Shown here: piece after piece, positions 1 to 6,033 of the stretch
Layout of the letters: each line of letters begins with the position of its first letter
How positions within the stretch are numbered: the first letter of the stretch is position 1
From: Chloroflexota bacterium
Lineage (GTDB): Bacteria > Chloroflexota > Anaerolineae > Anaerolineales > UBA4823
Assembly (NCBI GenBank): GCA_017860725.1
Contig: JAGDMX010000075.1
Span: 1 to 8,761, forward strand
Reading direction: 5' to 3'
Length of the DNA stretch: 8,761 nt
The notes under the pieces: model-generated
Database searches by the model: none
The model's input: the letters and a program-made list of their open reading frames with translations, nothing else
Told to the model about the DNA's origin: nothing
Made by a program: the position numbers and the translations under genes

Positions 1-702
1 CATCGCTTATGGCACGCACCGGAGGCTTTTCCCCGCACTTACCAACCCGATCACCAAGGATTGACGGTTGAGCATGATGGCGACCGTGTCAGGCTGCAGG
101 GCCCTGTCGAACCAGCAACGGGGATACAAAAATGCGTGGAACTTTTTGTCTCCCCAGATCGTCCAGAGATACATATAAACCATGCGCTAACCAACTGTGG
201 TGTGTGGCCGGTCGAGTTGGCCGGTTGGGCAATAACTCAGTTACCCCTCGGAGGGGTGGCTATCTTTCCGCAGCAGACTCAACCGTTGGATCCCTCCGGG
301 CTTCTGCCCAATAGGCACCTCGTTCTCTGGCCTTATAGCCGCTGGTTAGATCCCCGGCTGAAACTGGCCGACGATTATATAATGATCCATGCCGATCCCG
401 CCTTACCACCACTCAAAATTGGATATCCAAACCGCTCCGGCTGGGTTGGATATCTCAATCATGGTGTCTTATTTATCAAGCGAATTCCGCCATATACACA
501 ACAAAGTTATGTGGATAATGGAAGTAATTGTGAAAGCTTTTGCAATAACCGGTTTATTGAGCTTGAAACCCTTAGCCCGCTACATAAGCTTGAGCCTGGC
601 CAATCTATGAATCTGATTGAAACCTGGCAGTTATTCCCTGTCAAAGATACTCCTGAGAACAAGGAAGAGATGGTTCAATTGGTAGAAAAGATAATTGTAT
701 GA
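1..702 (+). CDS. DUF4380-like / galactose-mutarotase-fold protein, 5' end missing
   Basis: The reading frame is open from the first base, so the gene begins upstream of the window; 233 residues are visible. The first in-window start-like codon (TTG at 61) is not the real start, because conserved-looking sequence (HRLWHAPE, then RTYQPDHQ) precedes it. From memory, a (G)GHRLWHAPE stretch followed by a Y-x-P-D segment is typical of DUF4380 proteins, which have the beta-sandwich fold of aldose epimerases. The rest is rich in beta strands: a VELFVSPD strand, a NHALTNCGVWPVELAGWAIT stretch typical of that fold, and a C-terminal ETWQLFP strand. No signal peptide or membrane segment is visible in this part. 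The catalytic activity and the sugar substrate, if any, are unknown. The stop codon overlaps the next start (ATGA at 699-702), so the two genes are probably co-translated. The family call is moderately sure; the function is open. Confidence 0.6.
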   Translation, partial: HRLWHAPEAFPRTYQPDHQGLTVEHDGDRVRLQGPVEPATGIQKCVELFVSPDRPEIHINHALTNCGVWPVELAGWAITQLPLGGVAIFPQQTQPLDPSGLLPNRHLVLWPYSRWLDPRLKLADDYIMIHADPALPPLKIGYPNRSGWVGYLNHGVLFIKRIPPYTQQSYVDNGSNCESFCNNRFIELETLSPLHKLEPGQSMNLIETWQLFPVKDTPENKEEMVQLVEKIIV

Positions 703-1685
703 TGCATTCGACCCAACCAACGAGAAAAAATCGATCCTATCGACCAAAGGAAACCCCCAGTAATCCACAAAATCCTAACACCTATCCAGGCTATCAGAAT
801 TACGCACCTGCCCCCTACCCACCGGCTACTCAACCCCCCAGACCATCTCGCCGCAGAAACCGAGCCAACCTGGGATGCATCCTTCCGGTGGTCCTGATCT
901 GTGGGATTGTGGGATTTGTTCTGGCAGTTTACCTGCTCTTTCCAGCGAACACAAATATTCTGCTCCTGGGGATGGATTATGCAGACCCATGGTTGACGAT
1001 AGCACGAACTGACACCATGATTATGTCCAGATTCAACCCGTGGAAACCATATGTGGGTATGCTGTCCATCCCGCGCGACCTTTGGGTAACCATCCCCGGG
1101 ATTGGCGAAAACCGGATCAATACAGCCCATTTCTTTGCGGAAGCCAATCAAACGGGCAGCGGCCCCTTTGCAGCGATGGATACCATCCAGGCAAATTTTG
1201 GCATCCGGCCGAAATACTATATTCGGCTGCGGTTTGAGACCTTTAAGGATATTTTCAATGCCATGGGAGGGGTCGATATCGTTCTGGAAGAACCGACTGC
1301 AGGCTATGATGCGGGAAAACATCATTTATCCGGCAATAAAGCACTGGCATTCGCCCGCAATCGTTCTGGCTCGGATGACTTCTTTCGCATGGAGCAAGGA
1401 CAAATAATCATCAAAGCAGCCTTAAAGCAGATGTTAAGTCCACTCAAATGGCCGCGCATTCCAGCAGTCTTGATTGCTCTCAGTCGTTCTATCGACACCA
1501 ACATCCCTTTTTGGATTTGGCCCCGGCTTGGGGTTGCTGTATTACGAGTTGGTCCGGATGGGATTGATAATCGAACGATTGGCAGAGAAATGGTCACTCC
1601 ATTCTTCACAGACCAAGGCGCCAATGTCCTATCTCCAAACTGGGGATTGATCAATTTGGTAGTTGACGAGATGTTTGGTCGCTGA
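699..1685 (+). CDS. LytR-CpsA-Psr (LCP) family cell-envelope protein
   Basis: LCP proteins transfer glycopolymers from a polyprenyl-phosphate carrier to the cell envelope, acting outside the membrane. The 328-residue protein has a Pro/Asn/Arg-rich cytoplasmic tail (about 1-57), one membrane segment (about 58-82) and an extracytoplasmic LCP domain (about 85-245). Family landmarks are present: NILLLGMD at 86-93, ARTDT at 102-106, SIPRDLW at 123-129, RINTAHFF at 139-146, and the arginine-rich FARNRSGSDDFFRMEQGQ at 218-235. These supply the conserved Arg (103, 126, 220, 222, 230) and Asp (105, 127, 226) that bind the pyrophosphate and metal. The length fits a short LCP protein with no added C-terminal domain. 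The start ATG at 699 overlaps the previous stop; a second ATG follows at once at 702, and either could be used. The acceptor polymer cannot be told from the sequence, and what serves as acceptor in this lineage is uncertain. Confidence 0.92.
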   Translation: MMHSTQPTRKNRSYRPKETPSNPQNPNTYPGYQNYAPAPYPPATQPPRPSRRRNRANLGCILPVVLICGIVGFVLAVYLLFPANTNILLLGMDYADPWLTIARTDTMIMSRFNPWKPYVGMLSIPRDLWVTIPGIGENRINTAHFFAEANQTGSGPFAAMDTIQANFGIRPKYYIRLRFETFKDIFNAMGGVDIVLEEPTAGYDAGKHHLSGNKALAFARNRSGSDDFFRMEQGQIIIKAALKQMLSPLKWPRIPAVLIALSRSIDTNIPFWIWPRLGVAVLRVGPDGIDNRTIGREMVTPFFTDQGANVLSPNWGLINLVVDEMFGR

Positions 1686-1714
1686 CCAGGCCTGGCTGAC
1701 CGAACAAGAAATGA

Positions 1715-1720
1715 TAGAAT
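1715..1720 (+). promoter_or_regulatory. possible -10 element of smpB (TAGAAT)
   Basis: TAGAAT matches the -10 consensus at 5 of 6 positions and lies 8 bp before the ATG at 1729, so a transcript from here would have almost no leader. No -35 box lies at normal spacing (CTGACC at 1696-1701 is only 13 bp away). There is no Shine-Dalgarno before the ATG, which fits a leaderless start. This is weak evidence on its own; the gene could also be read through from the LCP gene 43 bp upstream. Confidence 0.3.
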
Positions 1721-1728
1721 GAGTGCTA

Positions 1729-2175
<447 letters not shown>

Positions 2176-2183
2176 ATAATCCG

Positions 2184-2207
2184 CATACAAATTTTGCTAT
2201 GTATGAT
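2184..2207 (+). promoter_or_regulatory. possible promoter with small inverted repeat upstream of the lipid kinase gene
   Basis: TATGAT at 2202-2207 matches 5 of 6 positions of the -10 consensus and lies 14 bp before the ATG at 2222. No convincing -35 box is present. A 6-bp inverted repeat (CATACA at 2184-2189, TGTATG at 2200-2205, 10-nt gap) overlaps the -10 and could be an operator half-site pair or chance. The following gene has no Shine-Dalgarno, as in the smpB case. Confidence 0.28.
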
Positions 2208-2221
2208 GAGGCAATAACACA

Positions 2222-2929
2222 ATGTTATCCAACAACTGGGTTGCCCTGATCATCACTTTTGGCCTCGCCTTGGGATGGTTGAGGTTAAATGACTACCTGG
2301 CGCACCGAGGCTTTCTGAGCAGCCACCTGAGTCGAAAAATTATTCACGTCGGTACAGGACCGATCTTCGTGATCTGCTGGCTACTGTTCAATGACGCTCC
2401 GATAGCGCGCTACCTGGCTGCGCTGGTTCCCCTTGCGTTTACACTCCAATTTCTTTTGATAGGCGTCGGTATCATCAAGGATGAAGCATCGGTGCAGGCC
2501 ATGTCCCGCACTGGCGATCGCCGGGAGATCTTACGTGGGCCGCTCTATTATGGCATCATCTTCGTTGTCTTGACGATCCTGTATTGGGTAAATTCCCCGA
2601 TAGGAATGGTGGCGCTCATGTTAATGTGCGGCGGGGATGGGCTGGCCGATATCTTTGGTCGCAGATATGGAAGCCACAAAATTCCCTGGAATCGCCAAAA
2701 ATCCTGGATAGGATCGTTATCCATGTTCTTTGGCGGCTTAATCTTCGCCATTTTAATCTTGATTCCTTTTATTACGTTTGATTATTTTAACGGTCCGATC
2801 AGTTCTTACCTGCCAAAGCTGGCTTTAATCGCCCTACTGGCTACATTAGTGGAAAGCTTACCGATTCACGACCTGGATAACCTGACAATAACCCTGACGG
2901 CCGTGATTGCGGGAGAGCTGCTTTTATAG
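2222..2929 (+). CDS. Membrane-bound lipid/isoprenoid kinase, phytol/dolichol kinase type
   Basis: Proteins of this type phosphorylate long-chain lipid alcohols (phytol, farnesol, dolichol or diacylglycerol), usually with CTP, and are related to CDP-diglyceride synthases. The 235-residue product is very hydrophobic, with about six or seven membrane segments (for example near 6-22, 46-56, 64-85, 110-136, 163-185 and 200-235). Family signatures are a SRKIIHVGTG motif at 37-46 just after the first helix and the acidic GGDGLADIFGRRYGSHKIPW segment at 137-156, followed by a KSWIGS motif at 160-165 that parallels the K-T-x-E/W-G-S motif of phytol kinases. The ATG at 2222 has no clear Shine-Dalgarno. 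No chlorophyll or tocopherol genes are nearby, so the substrate is more likely a polyprenol, farnesol or diacylglycerol; this is inference. An alternative label would be phosphatidate cytidylyltransferase-like protein. Confidence 0.8.
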   Translation: MLSNNWVALIITFGLALGWLRLNDYLAHRGFLSSHLSRKIIHVGTGPIFVICWLLFNDAPIARYLAALVPLAFTLQFLLIGVGIIKDEASVQAMSRTGDRREILRGPLYYGIIFVVLTILYWVNSPIGMVALMLMCGGDGLADIFGRRYGSHKIPWNRQKSWIGSLSMFFGGLIFAILILIPFITFDYFNGPISSYLPKLALIALLATLVESLPIHDLDNLTITLTAVIAGELLL

Positions 2930-2936
2930 AAAAGGA

Positions 2937-2965
2937 TTGACGGAATAGGTTTATTTTGATAATAT
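2937..2965 (+). promoter_or_regulatory. putative promoter of the A-type Fe-S carrier gene
   Basis: TTGACG at 2937-2942 (5 of 6 with the -35 consensus) is followed after 17 bp by TAATAT at 2960-2965 (4 of 6); GATAAT at 2958-2963 is a better -10 match but at 15-bp spacing. Transcription would start near 2970, giving a leader of about 50 nt. A second pair, TTGATA at 2975-2980 and TATGAA at 2997-3002 with 16 bp between, is also possible but would place the start at the Shine-Dalgarno. Confidence 0.4.
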
Positions 2966-2980
2966 TCACCAATATTGATA
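2956..2980. repeat. AT-rich repeat over the Fe-S carrier promoter, possible operator
   Basis: TTGATA occurs twice (2956-2961 and 2975-2980). Between and overlapping these lie two AATATT hexamers (2961-2966 and 2971-2976) separated by CACC. The element overlaps the proposed -10 and start site, where a repressor would act. I cannot match it to a known Fe-S regulator site such as that of IscR or SufR. AT-rich sequence makes such repeats fairly likely by chance. Confidence 0.25.
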
Positions 2981-3008
2981 CGTCATACTTCAAGTCTATG
3001 AAACTATC

Positions 3009-3014
3009 GAAAGG
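3009..3014 (+). promoter_or_regulatory. Shine-Dalgarno (GAAAGG) that decides the Fe-S carrier start
   Basis: GAAAGG ends 8 bp before ATG 3023, a good distance. It overlaps the in-frame GTG at 3014, which would therefore be a poor start. This supports beginning the protein at 3023. Confidence 0.55.
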
Positions 3015-3022
3015 TGCTGACC

Positions 3023-3415
3023 ATGCTTGCTGAACAAGTTCAAACCGATTTTGTTACACTGACCCCTGCGGCAGCCCAGGCGGTACAACAACTATTAGAG
3101 AAACGCAACCTGCAAGGTTATGCTTTACGTGTGTTCGTCCAGGGTGGTGGCTGCTCGGGCTTCCAGTACGGCATGGCACTGGAGGGAAATATACGCGACG
3201 CCGATATTTCCGGTGAGTTCGATGGAATCAAGGTAGTTGTTGATGAGATTTCCATCGATTATTTACGCGGCGCGATGATCGATTACGTTGACGACGTGAT
3301 GGGCAGTGGTTTTAAGATTGAAAATCCCAATGCTGTTTCATCCTGTGGCTGTGGAAGCTCCTTCCGTACCAAGGATGATGCAGGCTCCAATGGTGACGGC
3401 TGCGGCTGTCATTAA
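3023..3415 (+). CDS. A-type iron-sulfur carrier (HesB/IscA/ErpA family)
   Basis: A-type carriers take Fe-S clusters from a scaffold and pass them to target proteins in the cytoplasm. From ATG 3023 the protein has 130 residues, against a family norm of about 107-120. The three invariant cysteines are present: C44 in QGGGCSGFQYG, and C108 and C110 in SSCGCGSSF. Other family features are LTPAAAQAVQQLL near the N-terminus and the SIDYLRGAMIDYVDD helix with GSGFKIENPNA before the CGCG motif. Oddly, about 20 residues follow the usual end and finish with a second cysteine pair, C127 and C129, in GDGCGCH. The Shine-Dalgarno favours 3023 over the GTG at 3014. The gene is monocistronic: own promoter region upstream and strong terminator downstream. 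ErpA, IscA and SufA cannot be told apart from sequence alone, so no symbol is given. Confidence 0.93.
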   Translation: MLAEQVQTDFVTLTPAAAQAVQQLLEKRNLQGYALRVFVQGGGCSGFQYGMALEGNIRDADISGEFDGIKVVVDEISIDYLRGAMIDYVDDVMGSGFKIENPNAVSSCGCGSSFRTKDDAGSNGDGCGCH

Positions 3416-3434
3416 TTTCCAAGCCAGATAACAG

Positions 3435-3460
3435 AAAAGACCGGGTGACCGGTCTTTTTT
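3435..3460 (+). terminator. Rho-independent terminator after the Fe-S carrier gene
   Basis: A perfect 10-bp stem (AAAAGACCGG at 3435-3444, CCGGTCTTTT at 3449-3458) closes on a GTGA loop and continues into a six-T run (3455-3460). It begins 20 bp after the stop codon. The A-run on the left arm means it could also end minus-strand transcripts from the converging SH3b gene, whose stop lies at 3496. Confidence 0.93.
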
Positions 3461-3495
3461 GCTTATGGGGACAGGTTGTGAAACCTTGATCAGGA

Positions 3496-4119
3496 TCATC
3501 TCCCGCGCAACAGCGATATCAACACTCCAAACAAACCGACTACAGCCATACCGATTATGATCAGACCCATCGGTAGACGGGTTGGGTTACCAACCAGCGA
3601 TTCATCCACGAAGGTTGGTAGCACCAGCGGGGGCGGTGCAGTATAGGTCGGTAAGCGGGTCGGTGGAATCTCCACCAGGAACTGGGCTGCCAGTGTAGGA
3701 TCAATGGTTGGGGTTGTCCTGGGGGTTTGAGTAGGAGGAGGCTCAACAATCGGGACATTCCCTTGCAGATCGACTAGGTCTTTGTAGATCCAGGCGACTC
3801 CTCCCGGTACACCCGGGTATGCGATTTGTATCCATTCCCCGACAGTGGTACGGCCAATTGCCGGTACTCGCTGGCCAATTACAAGCACACCAATAATATC
3901 ATAGCCCATCGTCCCAGGTCCGGATCGAACATTGGCAAATCCTTGCTCATTATCAAGCACCAGCACCCACCCATCGACAGGAGTGCCGGTTACGGTTGGC
4001 ACCGAGCCTGTAGGGATTTGACCTGGTCTTTCTGCCTGAACTTGTACAATTTGCCAAAGAAACAATAGCCCAAACATCAATCCAGAAATAACCAGGAATA
4101 TTATTTTTCGTTGTCGCAT
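3496..4119 (-). CDS. Membrane-anchored SH3b-domain envelope protein
   Basis: Bacterial SH3 (SH3b) domains generally bind cell-wall peptides or glycans outside the cell. The 207-residue protein has an N-terminal signal or anchor segment (about 6-24, after MRQRK), an SH3b domain (about 50-120) with the characteristic FANVRSGPGT at 61-70 and the GEWIQIAYPG and GVAWIY strands, a long Pro/Thr-rich linker (about 125-180, with PPPTQTPRTTPT), and a C-terminal membrane helix (about 184-204) ending in RGR. VQAE near residue 30 could be a signal peptidase site; if so, only the C-terminal helix anchors it. It is therefore probably exposed on the outer face of the membrane on a flexible stalk. The start is well supported by GGAGG 4 bp before the ATG. 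It is divergent from the zinc-ribbon gene. No catalytic domain is present, so its binding target is unknown. Confidence 0.85.
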   Translation of the reverse strand: MRQRKIIFLVISGLMFGLLFLWQIVQVQAERPGQIPTGSVPTVTGTPVDGWVLVLDNEQGFANVRSGPGTMGYDIIGVLVIGQRVPAIGRTTVGEWIQIAYPGVPGGVAWIYKDLVDLQGNVPIVEPPPTQTPRTTPTIDPTLAAQFLVEIPPTRLPTYTAPPPLVLPTFVDESLVGNPTRLPMGLIIIGMAVVGLFGVLISLLRGR

Positions 4120-4123
4120 GAAA

Positions 4124-4128
4124 CCTCC
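4124..4128 (-). promoter_or_regulatory. Shine-Dalgarno GGAGG of the SH3b gene
   Basis: GGAGG on the minus strand lies 4 bp before the ATG (4117-4119). It contrasts with the lack of such a site before the divergent zinc-ribbon gene and fixes the start chosen for the SH3b protein. Confidence 0.7.
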
Positions 4129-4146
4129 ATCTATTCGCTCACCAGC

Positions 4147-4169
4147 GCTCGAATTGATTATAATCGAGC
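4147..4169. promoter_or_regulatory. Divergent promoter core in a palindrome (TATAAT on both strands)
   Basis: GATTATAATC at 4156-4165 is a perfect 10-bp palindrome that reads TATAAT on the plus strand (4159-4164) and on the minus strand (4162-4157). Outer arms GCTCGA (4147-4152) and TCGAGC (4164-4169) form a further 6-bp inverted repeat. The site lies between the divergent SH3b (start 4119) and zinc-ribbon (start 4215) genes, at distances that suit both. No good -35 box is seen in either direction. The two genes may share, and compete for, one promoter core, or a regulator may bind the palindrome. Confidence 0.5.
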
Positions 4170-4214
4170 ATTAGAAATGGAATCTTATCACCCGACGCAA
4201 ATACTTGATCCTTG

Positions 4215-4823
4215 ATGAACCAGCGAATTTATCACGGTAATATAACCACAAAAGACATCAGCCAGGCTTTGAATGCGGAGTTCAATCGCGGTAATTTGCG
4301 CGCCCAAGAATTTCGCAATGACAAGAAAATAATTATCCAGATTGCCACACAGGAATGGCTCAGGTCAGGCGGGCATACCGCGTTGAGTGTAGTAATTATT
4401 CCAGTAGAAGATGGGGTATCGATTCAACTTGGAAATCAAAATTGGGTCAGCCTGGTTGCCAGCCTTGGCCAGACCGCGATTTCGACTTTGCTCAATCCCT
4501 GGAATCTTCTCGGCCGCCTCGATGATTTGGCCCAGGATTACGAAAGCCTCAACCTTAGCGACCAGATCTGGGAGGTGATTGAGAGAACCGTCCAGACCCT
4601 GGGAGCCTCTCACGAGCTCTCGGAGCGCTTACGCAGGGTGATGTGCAGCTACTGCCAGACCGCGAACTCTGTTGGAGAATCGAGTTGTGTAGCCTGTGGC
4701 GCCCCCTTAGGCATGGTTCAACCTCAAACCTGTCCAAAATGCGGATATGCTGTCCGCCAGGGAGAAATTAAATGTCCCAATTGTGGAAATATTCTGGTAG
4801 CTAAGGGGTCTGCAGGATCGTAA
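4215..4823 (+). CDS. Conserved protein with two C-terminal zinc ribbons
   Basis: The 202-residue protein has two parts. Residues 1-140 form a mixed alpha/beta domain of unknown function, with YHGNITTKDISQALNAEF near the start, then a conserved-looking ARND-free core (IQIATQEWLRSGGHTALSVV), and a hydrophobic helix-rich middle containing SLGQTAISTLLNPWNLLGRL that may lie on or near a membrane. Residues 141-192 hold two CxxC-CxxC zinc ribbons: C144/C147 with C158/C161, and C173/C176 with C187/C190. I recall similar proteins in Anaerolineae genomes, but no function is known to me; zinc ribbons commonly mediate protein or nucleic-acid contacts. The start at ATG 4215 follows a TTG at 4212 in the same frame; neither has a Shine-Dalgarno. 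Its 3' end overlaps the converging HEAT-like gene by 23 bp. Confidence 0.85.
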   Translation: MNQRIYHGNITTKDISQALNAEFNRGNLRAQEFRNDKKIIIQIATQEWLRSGGHTALSVVIIPVEDGVSIQLGNQNWVSLVASLGQTAISTLLNPWNLLGRLDDLAQDYESLNLSDQIWEVIERTVQTLGASHELSERLRRVMCSYCQTANSVGESSCVACGAPLGMVQPQTCPKCGYAVRQGEIKCPNCGNILVAKGSAGS

Positions 4824-5493
4824 GTGTTTTCCTGACATCCGGCAGGAGTTGATAATCTTCGCTTTCCTCTCGTAAATAAAACGGCAGCCATTGCTGACCT
4901 TCGGCGCGCGCCTCCAATCGAGATATCAATTTCTCTAAGGATGAGATTGCATCCAGATAACCGATTTCACCAATCAGGTAAGCAGCTAATTTTCTTATCT
5001 CGAGCGGCGCCTGGCGATCCGACAGGATGGCAGCCAAATATTCACCGGCCTGAGAACACTCCTTCAAGGTCGCCACCACCTGTCTCTCGATTTTGCGATC
5101 ATACTCGTACGCCTGTAGAATGAATAAAACCTGACGGCCGCGAATTTGACTCAAATAAGCACTGACGTGCAGGTACACCTCTTCGGGCACATCTTGATCA
5201 ATCAATTGGGGTCGTAAAAAATCCCCCAACATTTGGATCACCCGGGCGCGCACAGTCAAGTCGGGGTCCACCAGCCGAGTTGCTACCAGATAAGCCACCA
5301 GCGGAGAGAGATAGACAGCATTCAGCTCCGTTAACCTGGTCAATCCATCCAGGCGTATTTCAACCTCTGGTGAGGTAATCGCTTCTGCAGCACTCCAGAC
5401 CGCTGGAAATAATTCCACTGCTCCAACACGGGTGGTAGTCCAGCTAAACAATTGAGGTTGGGTACTTTTTTTCATCTCGGGTAAATTACTCAT
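4801..5493 (-). CDS. HEAT-repeat-like helical protein
   Basis: The 230-residue product (from ATG 5493) is almost entirely alpha-helical and reads like degenerate HEAT repeats: pairs of amphipathic helices around 44-60 (EIRLDGLTRLTEL), 62-95 (SPLVAYLVATRLVDPDLTVRARVIQMLGDFL), 107-135, 136-150 and 157-183 (LEIRKLAAYLIGEIGYLDAISSLEKLI). HEAT repeats form curved scaffolds for protein contacts, so a binding role is likely; no catalytic motif is seen. There is no signal peptide or membrane segment, so it is probably cytoplasmic. The start is uncertain: an in-frame TTG at 5517 would add eight residues and an ATG at 5475 would remove six; no Shine-Dalgarno decides it. It converges on the zinc-ribbon gene with a 23-bp overlap, leaving no room for a terminator between them. 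Confidence 0.75.
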   Translation of the reverse strand: MSNLPEMKKSTQPQLFSWTTTRVGAVELFPAVWSAAEAITSPEVEIRLDGLTRLTELNAVYLSPLVAYLVATRLVDPDLTVRARVIQMLGDFLRPQLIDQDVPEEVYLHVSAYLSQIRGRQVLFILQAYEYDRKIERQVVATLKECSQAGEYLAAILSDRQAPLEIRKLAAYLIGEIGYLDAISSLEKLISRLEARAEGQQWLPFYLREESEDYQLLPDVRKTLTILQTP

Positions 5494-5743
5494 GGAATAG
5501 TCAGCCTTGATCTTCAATCTTCGGTGAGTTACCTACTAACCAATGATCTTTCATAGCAGTAATTAGTCAGCCGATTCAGTTGTTAGATAACTACCAACAA
5601 TGCAATCCATTTTGCGAATGTCGATACCTACCTGCAACCTGCCAGGATTGACGATAGGATGAATGATGCGCCAGAGGGTAAGTGTGTTTTTATTGTACCC
5701 TATGATGAAGTTCTGTGCTAAATAAATATTTTCGTTTTAAATA
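5494..5743. other. Non-coding stretch upstream of the HEAT-like and hdr genes
   Basis: I see no gene and no RNA fold of a known class here. It must contain the minus-strand promoter of the HEAT-like gene, but no convincing -35/-10 pair was found; TGCTATGAA on the minus strand near 5550-5558 resembles an extended -10. Two inverted repeats are present: TTGTT (5580-5584) with AACAA (5596-5600), and AGGGTA (5675-5680) with TACCCT (5696-5701). Neither is followed by a T-run in a way that makes a terminator. Confidence 0.5.
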
Positions 5744-5750
5744 CAATTGC

Positions 5751-5768
5751 TTGTGCAATTTTTCACAT
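5751..5768. promoter_or_regulatory. Putative Rex operator upstream of hdrCBA
   Basis: TTGTGCA-ATTT-TTCACAT matches the operator of Rex (TTGTGAA, four bases, TTCACAA). The inner TGTGAA/TTCACA core agrees at 11 of 12 positions, and the 4-bp spacer is all A/T, as usual. Rex is a repressor that leaves DNA when NADH is high relative to NAD+, and it commonly controls anaerobic redox genes. The site ends 7 bp before a perfect TATAAT, a position that would block RNA polymerase. The rex gene itself is not in the window. Rex binding is inferred from the motif and context. Confidence 0.6.
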
Positions 5769-5781
5769 CTAAACGTATAAT
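5751..5781 (+). promoter_or_regulatory. Putative promoter of the hdrCBA operon
   Basis: TATAAT at 5776-5781 is a perfect -10. The best -35 candidate, TTGTGC at 5751-5756, is poor (3 of 6) and 19 bp away, and it lies inside the Rex-like site. Transcription would start near 5788, leaving a leader of about 250 nt before hdrC. TATAAA at 5948-5953 is another -10-like sequence closer to the gene but has no partner -35. Confidence 0.5.
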
Positions 5782-5786
5782 TAAGC

Positions 5787-5875
5787 TAGTAACTTATGTC
5801 ACATTCCGAGAAGGACGTTTGTTACTATACCAGGATTGTGTTCCTGATGATACTAGGTACAAGCACAGATGTGCT
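5787..5875 (+). other. Potentially structured 5' leader of hdrCBA (three inverted repeats)
   Basis: Three inverted repeats follow one another just after the predicted transcription start: TAGTAAC/GTTACTA (5787-5793 and 5821-5827, 27-nt loop), CAGGA/TCCTG (5831-5835 and 5842-5846, 6-nt loop) and AGCAC/GTGCT (5862-5866 and 5871-5875, 4-nt loop). I do not recognise a known riboswitch or RNA family, and there is no T-run that would make any of them a terminator. Purine-rich Shine-Dalgarno-like runs occur at 5903-5909 (AAGGAGG) and 5982-5987 without a proper start codon behind them. A regulatory leader RNA is possible, but each hairpin alone could be chance. Confidence 0.35.
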
Positions 5876-6016
5876 GCCATATCGGTATTTAATCAATCTA
5901 ACAAGGAGGCAGCAGATTCGATACATCGGCCAATTGCGCTAATTTTCTATAAATACCCTGTTCGCTTATTTCGCTGTACAAGGAGATTGGAACCCGTAGT
6001 TTTTCAAACTGCCTCA

Positions 6017-6033
6017 CCACCACGAGGAGGTGG
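6017..6033 (+). promoter_or_regulatory. hdrC: hdrC ribosome binding site inside a small hairpin
   Basis: AGGAGGT at 6025-6031 is a near-perfect Shine-Dalgarno, 5 bp before the TTG start at 6037, and it is what makes the TTG credible. CCACC at 6017-6021 can pair with GGTGG at 6029-6033, closing a 5-bp stem over part of the Shine-Dalgarno. The hairpin is short, so it may only tune translation. Confidence 0.55.

Noticed and set aside
61..63. TTG at 61 as the start of the first gene
   Set aside because: The frame is open to base 1 and the upstream residues (HRLWHAPE) look like conserved family sequence, so the gene begins outside the window.
675..1325. Long minus-strand frame opposite the LCP gene
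   Set aside because: It lies antisense to a clearly recognisable LCP domain, and its product is a low-complexity Trp/Arg/Ile-rich sequence without motifs.
5675..5701. AGGGTA/TACCCT inverted repeat as a terminator
   Set aside because: The stem is only 6 bp with a 15-nt loop, and no T-run follows on either strand; the T-rich part is in the loop.
5745..5764. AATTGC/GCAATT stem followed by TTTC as a terminator
   Set aside because: The stem is short and AT-rich with a four-base T-run at most, and no gene ends nearby. The same bases fit better as part of the Rex-like site and promoter.
5916..5942. Tiny leader peptide after the AAGGAGG at 5903 (ATT start, 8 codons)
   Set aside because: It would need a rare ATT start; no ATG, GTG or TTG lies at a useful distance, so there is no support beyond the purine run.
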